In this document: positions 6,110 through 9,046 of the stretch, in pieces
Layout: every line of letters starts with the position of its first letter
Position numbering within the stretch: position 1 is the first letter of the stretch
DNA from: Natronohydrobacter sp.
Lineage (GTDB): Bacteria > Pseudomonadota > Alphaproteobacteria > Rhodobacterales > Rhodobacteraceae
Assembly (NCBI GenBank): GCA_007117255.1
Contig: SKGU01000226.1
Coordinates: forward strand, 1 to 9,046
Length of the DNA stretch: 9,046 bases
Direction: 5' to 3'
The notes under the pieces: model-generated
What the model was told of the DNA's origin: nothing
The model's database searches: none
The model's input: the letters and a program-made list of their open reading frames with translations, nothing else
Position numbers and translations under genes: made by a program

Positions 6110-7083
6110 ATATCGACATGATCCGCGCGGCGGCAGACCGGTTGCAAGGGCGCGCGCGCCATACACCGCTGTTGTCCTCGCCCTTTCTGGACCGGATCGC
6201 GGGCAGGCGGGTTCTGGTCAAGGCAGAATGTCTGCAACATACGGGCAGCTTCAAGTTTCGGGGGGCGTGGTCAGCGATCTCTGATTTACCCGACACAGTG
6301 ACAGGGGTGATTGCATTCTCGTCGGGCAACCATGCACAGGGCGTGGCTTATGCGGCATCGTTGCGCGGTCTGTCCGCGGTGATCCTGATGCCGCGCGACG
6401 CACCTGACAACAAGATTGACAATACCCGTGCGCTGGGGGCCGAAGTGGTGCTCTATGACCGGGCCCGCGAGGATCGCGATGCGTTGGGGGACGTATTGGC
6501 ACATGAGCGTGGGTTGACACTGATTCAGCCCTTTGATCATCCGCAGGTGATTGCAGGACAGGGCACAACGGGGCTGGAAATTGCCGAACAGGCGCGCGCA
6601 CTGGGCGTGTGCGATGCACAGGTTCTGGTCTGTTGCGGGGGTGGGGGGCTGAGTTCCGGTATTGCCCTTGCGCTGGAGGCAGAGGCCCCACGGATGCAGG
6701 TCCGCACGGTCGAGCCCGAAGGTTTCGATGATGTCGCGCAATCGCTGGCTTTGGGCACGGTCGTGACCCATCCTCTGCGCACAGGGCTGTGCGATGCGAT
6801 CGTCACGCCTGCGCCGGGCAGGCTGACATGGCCGATCCTGAAGCGGCTCTGCGGGCCAGGGCTGGTGGTTACGGACAGCCAGGCGCTGCGCGCGATGGCG
6901 CTTGCGCATGAACGGCTGAAACTGGTGCTGGAACCGGGGGGCGCGGTGGCGCTGGCGGCTGCGCTGTTTTGCCCTGACCAGATTGCGGGAGATACTGTGA
7001 TCGTGACCGCTTCGGGCGGCAATGTGGATCGCGCAGTCACAGTCCTGGCACTGCAAGAGGAGGCCACATATGCCGCGCGCTGA
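6106..7083 (+). CDS. PLP-dependent threonine/serine dehydratase-type enzyme
   Basis: A fold-type II PLP enzyme of 325 residues (from GTG 6106). Family members deaminate threonine or serine to 2-oxo acids, but the family also includes serine racemase, hydroxyaspartate dehydratases and the hydroxyectoine gene product EutB. Lys50 in HTGSFKFRGAW forms the Schiff base, SSGNHAQG holds the substrate carboxylate, CCGGGGLSSG (176-185) grips the PLP phosphate, and Ser303 in TASGGNVD contacts the pyridine nitrogen. There is no C-terminal ACT-like regulatory domain, so it is the catabolic rather than the biosynthetic IlvA type. Start: GTG at 6106 gives a GTGA overlap with the upstream stop and has GGGG 8 nt before it; ATG at 6088 (6 residues longer) is the alternative. 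The substrate is not determined by sequence. Confidence 0.88.
   Translation: MNIDMIRAAADRLQGRARHTPLLSSPFLDRIAGRRVLVKAECLQHTGSFKFRGAWSAISDLPDTVTGVIAFSSGNHAQGVAYAASLRGLSAVILMPRDAPDNKIDNTRALGAEVVLYDRAREDRDALGDVLAHERGLTLIQPFDHPQVIAGQGTTGLEIAEQARALGVCDAQVLVCCGGGGLSSGIALALEAEAPRMQVRTVEPEGFDDVAQSLALGTVVTHPLRTGLCDAIVTPAPGRLTWPILKRLCGPGLVVTDSQALRAMALAHERLKLVLEPGGAVALAAALFCPDQIAGDTVIVTASGGNVDRAVTVLALQEEATYAAR
7055..7063 (+). promoter_or_regulatory. Ribosome binding site fixing the start of the pcaD-like gene
   Basis: AAGAGGAGG (7055-7063), inside the end of the dehydratase gene, is a near-perfect Shine-Dalgarno sequence 6 nt before ATG 7070. It argues against the longer in-frame start at 7022. Confidence 0.8.
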
Positions 7084-7855
7084 TCTGGGCGAGATATCGT
7101 TGAACTATCAACTGACCGGGCCGGAAGATGGCGTGCCAGTCGTGTTGTCGAACGGGCTTGGGCTGAGCCTTGGCATGTGGGCGCCGCTTCTGCCACATTT
7201 GCCTGAAAACTGGCGCATCCTGCGCTATGACAGGCGTGGCCATGGCGGCTCTGATGTCACGCCGCCGCCCTATACGATGGGCCAGTTGGTGCGTGATACA
7301 GAAGGGCTGCTGGATCATCTGGGCTTGCGCGGCTGTGCTTTTGTGGGCCTCTCGTTGGGGGGGATGGTGGCGCAAGGCTTGGCGGTCAAGCGCCCCGATC
7401 TCATCCGTGCGCTGGTGCTGTCCAATACTGCGGCACGGATTGCGACTACCGAGATATGGCAGATGCGCGCAAACCAGGCCCGCGAGGGCGGGCTTGCTGC
7501 GTTGCTGGAGCCGTCACTGGAGCGCTGGTTCACGCCCGCTTTTCGCAACAGCCCCGATGTCGCCCCCTGGTGCGAGATGTTTCTTGCCACGCCGCTGGAT
7601 GGTTGGCTTGGTGGCGCGCAGGCCATTGCGGGCACTGATTTCTACACAACGACGGCTGCCCTCAAAATGCCGACCCTCGGCATTGCCGGCGACCGTGATG
7701 GGTCTACACCGCCCGATCTGGTACGCGAAACCACTGATCTGATCGCAGGATCGGAATTCGCCCTGATCCGCAAATCGGGCCATCTGCCCCATGTCGAACA
7801 GCACGCGCTTTACGCCGACATCGTGACGCGCTTCGTTCAAAAGCATCTCACCTGA
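7070..7855 (+). CDS. pcaD: 3-oxoadipate enol-lactonase-like alpha/beta hydrolase
   Basis: A 261-residue alpha/beta hydrolase closely resembling PcaD, which opens 3-oxoadipate enol-lactone to 3-oxoadipate in the beta-ketoadipate pathway. Catalytic triad: Ser95 in FVGLSLGGMVAQ, Asp210 in GDRDGSTPP, His238 in SGHLPHVEQ. PcaD-like segments include LSNGLGLSLGMW, YDRRGHGGS, RPDLIRALVLSNTAARI, and ERWFTPAFR. Length is typical (about 260). The start is fixed by AAGAGGAGG 6 nt upstream; the gene overlaps the dehydratase by 14 bp and is the last of the run. No pcaB, pcaC, pcaHG or catechol genes are nearby, so this could be a paralogue acting on another lactone or ester. The family is clear; the precise substrate is less so. 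Confidence 0.85.
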   Translation: MPRADLGEISLNYQLTGPEDGVPVVLSNGLGLSLGMWAPLLPHLPENWRILRYDRRGHGGSDVTPPPYTMGQLVRDTEGLLDHLGLRGCAFVGLSLGGMVAQGLAVKRPDLIRALVLSNTAARIATTEIWQMRANQAREGGLAALLEPSLERWFTPAFRNSPDVAPWCEMFLATPLDGWLGGAQAIAGTDFYTTTAALKMPTLGIAGDRDGSTPPDLVRETTDLIAGSEFALIRKSGHLPHVEQHALYADIVTRFVQKHLT

Positions 7856-7862
7856 TCCCGGT

Positions 7863-7885
7863 TTCATCTTGCCAAAAATACTCAA
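7863..7885 (-). repeat. 23-bp intergenic repeat, copy 2 (inverted)
   Basis: Identical over 23 bp to the copy at 4538-4560 but on the opposite strand, starting 7 bp after the pcaD-like stop. Both copies have their TTGAG ends pointing outward from the four-gene block, as terminal inverted repeats would. The outer flanks (AGATGTCTTG on the left, ATGCAGCCGT on the right) show no target-site duplication. Confidence 0.85.
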
Positions 7886-7893
7886 ATGCAGCC

Positions 7894-7912
7894 GTGCGGT
7901 ACAGCACCGCGC
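7894..7912 (+). terminator. Candidate hairpin ending the catabolic run
   Basis: GTGCGGT (7894-7900) pairs with ACCGCGC (7906-7912), including one T-G wobble, around the 5-nt loop ACAGC. It lies 38 bp after the last stop codon. No T-tract follows, so it could be only a stabilising 3' hairpin or a chance GC-rich fold. Confidence 0.3.
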
Positions 7913-7954
7913 CGCAGGCCGCAAATCCCCGTTTCCATCCGGCCGCGCCCGCGC

Positions 7955-7960
7955 TAGGTT
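7955..7960 (+). promoter_or_regulatory. Candidate -10 box upstream of dnaX
   Basis: TAGGTT sits 27 bp before the dnaX ATG. The -35 region 16 nt upstream reads TTCCAT (7933-7938), a poor match. A promoter somewhere in the 132-bp gap is expected, because the gap separates dnaX from unrelated genes, but this exact site is a guess. Confidence 0.2.
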
Positions 7961-7987
7961 ATGGGCAACCGCAAGGACAGCAGCCCG

Positions 7988-9046
7988 ATGACCGAAACAC
8001 AGACCCCTTACCAGGTTCTGGCGCGCAAATACCGCCCCGAGAGTTTTGCCGATCTGATCGGGCAGGACGCTATGGTGCGCACGTTGCGCAATGCCTTTGC
8101 CGCTGACCGCATTCACCATGCCTTCGTGATGACGGGGATCAGGGGCACGGGTAAAACCACCACGGCACGGATCATTGCAAAGGGGCTGAATTGCATTGGT
8201 GCAGACGGGCAGGGCGGCCCCACGACCGAGCCTTGCGGGGTTTGCGAGCATTGCGTGGCGATTTCCGAGGGCCGTCATGTCGATGTGCTGGAAATGGACG
8301 CGGCCTCGCGCACGGGCGTTGATGATATCCGCGAGATCATTGCCTCTGTGGCCTACAGATCAGCCTCCGCGCGCTACAAGATCTATATTATCGACGAAGT
8401 GCATATGTTGTCGAACAACGCTTTCAACGCGCTTCTGAAAACACTGGAAGAACCGCCCGCGCATGTGAAATTCATCTTTGCGACGACCGAAATCCGCAAG
8501 GTGCCGGTGACGGTGCTCTCGCGCTGCCAGCGCTTTGATCTGCGCCGGATTGAGCCCGAAGTGATGATCGCGCATCTGGGCAAGATCGCGCAGACTGAGG
8601 GCGGGCAGGTGGCCCATGATGCACTCGCATTGATCACGCGCGCGGCCGAAGGGTCGGTGCGCGATGCGATGTCGCTTCTCGATCAGGCCATCAGCCACGG
8701 GGCGGGCGAGACCACCGCCGATCAGGTGCGTGCGATGCTGGGGCTGGCCGACCGTGCGCGGGTGATGGATCTGTTCGATCACATCATGCGCGGCGATGCG
8801 GGCGCGGCGCTCGAAGAACTGGCCGCGCAATATGCGGATGGCGCGGACCCGATGGCGGTGTTGCGCGATCTGGCCGAGATCACGCATTGGCTGAGTGTGA
8901 CCAAGATCACACCAGAGGCCGGTGCCGACCCGACCATTCCGCCCGAAGAACGCGACCGGGGCGCGCAGATGGCACAGGCCTTGCCGATGCGGGTTCTGTC
9001 GCGCAGTTGGCAGATGTTGTTGAAAGCGCTCGAAGAAGTCGCGCAA
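7988..9046 (+). CDS. dnaX: DNA polymerase III subunit gamma/tau, N-terminal part (3' end outside window)
   Basis: The first 353 codons of DnaX, the AAA+ clamp-loader subunit that loads the beta clamp and organises the replisome. The frame stays open to the right edge. Start MTETQTPYQVLARKYRPESF is typical. Walker A is GIRGTGKT (50-57), Walker B is YIIDEVHML (Asp136-Glu137), the sensor-type segment is IFATTE, and the arginine-finger motif is SRC at 178-180. A Cys4 zinc module is present (Cys69, 83, 86, 89); the first spacing is 13 residues against 8 in E. coli. After residue 225 (EGSVRDAMSLLDQA) the collar domain begins. The C-terminal tau region and any frameshift site are outside the window. 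AAGGA (7973-7977) lies 10 nt before the ATG. It begins a new transcription unit after a 132-bp gap. Confidence 0.97.
   Translation, partial: MTETQTPYQVLARKYRPESFADLIGQDAMVRTLRNAFAADRIHHAFVMTGIRGTGKTTTARIIAKGLNCIGADGQGGPTTEPCGVCEHCVAISEGRHVDVLEMDAASRTGVDDIREIIASVAYRSASARYKIYIIDEVHMLSNNAFNALLKTLEEPPAHVKFIFATTEIRKVPVTVLSRCQRFDLRRIEPEVMIAHLGKIAQTEGGQVAHDALALITRAAEGSVRDAMSLLDQAISHGAGETTADQVRAMLGLADRARVMDLFDHIMRGDAGAALEELAAQYADGADPMAVLRDLAEITHWLSVTKITPEAGADPTIPPEERDRGAQMAQALPMRVLSRSWQMLLKALEEVAQ

Noticed and set aside
7022..7069. Longer start for the pcaD-like gene at 7022
   Set aside because: The strong ribosome site at 7055-7063 and the family's usual N-terminus fix the start at 7070.
8360..9046. 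Minus-strand 228-codon open frame at the right edge
   Set aside because: It is antisense to dnaX, whose plus-strand frame shows all clamp-loader motifs. Such shadows are expected in GC-rich coding DNA.
1..9046. CRISPR array, integrase, transposase, toxin-antitoxin or phage genes
   Set aside because: No repeat-spacer pattern and no matching protein motif was seen on either strand. All substantial coding space is accounted for by metabolic and replication genes.

Overview
The window looks like a chromosomal segment of a GC-rich alphaproteobacterium, most likely Rhodobacterales. The grounds are the base composition, tightly packed plus-strand operons with ATGA-type overlaps, the gene order murA - DUF2948 - hisD, and the protein sequences. 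This is recognition from the sequence alone; no database search was run. Almost all genes read on the plus strand. The one convincing minus-strand gene is a tRNA.

Layout. (1) Positions 1-913 hold the end of a thiamin salvage operon: the C-terminus of thiD, then tenA, overlapping by 4 bp. (2) Positions 914-1288 hold no protein gene but carry a minus-strand tRNA-Thr(GGT) with an encoded CCA, a candidate terminator for it, and a T-rich stretch that probably precedes the promoter of the next operon. (3) Positions 1289-4512 form a compact operon: a 53-residue basic protein, murA (peptidoglycan precursor synthesis), a DUF2948 protein of unknown function, and hisD (histidine biosynthesis). (4) Positions 4621-7855 form a second compact run of four genes: an L-2-haloacid dehalogenase, an alpha/beta hydrolase, a PLP-dependent threonine/serine dehydratase-type enzyme, and a PcaD-like 3-oxoadipate enol-lactonase. 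(5) From 7988 to the right edge runs the N-terminal part of dnaX (DNA polymerase III gamma/tau).

The most unusual feature is a perfect 23-bp repeat. One copy lies at 4538-4560 in the gap after hisD and the other at 7863-7885 in the gap after the pcaD-like gene, in inverted orientation. Together they bracket the four catabolic genes and separate them from the housekeeping genes on either side. No transposase and no target duplication are visible, so the repeat may simply be a dispersed intergenic element.

The housekeeping enzymes keep the catalytic residues I could check. The four-gene catabolic block is the part whose joint function is not explained by a pathway I recognise. Nothing in the window is a clear new defence or mobile system, and there is no CRISPR array, phage gene or integrase.
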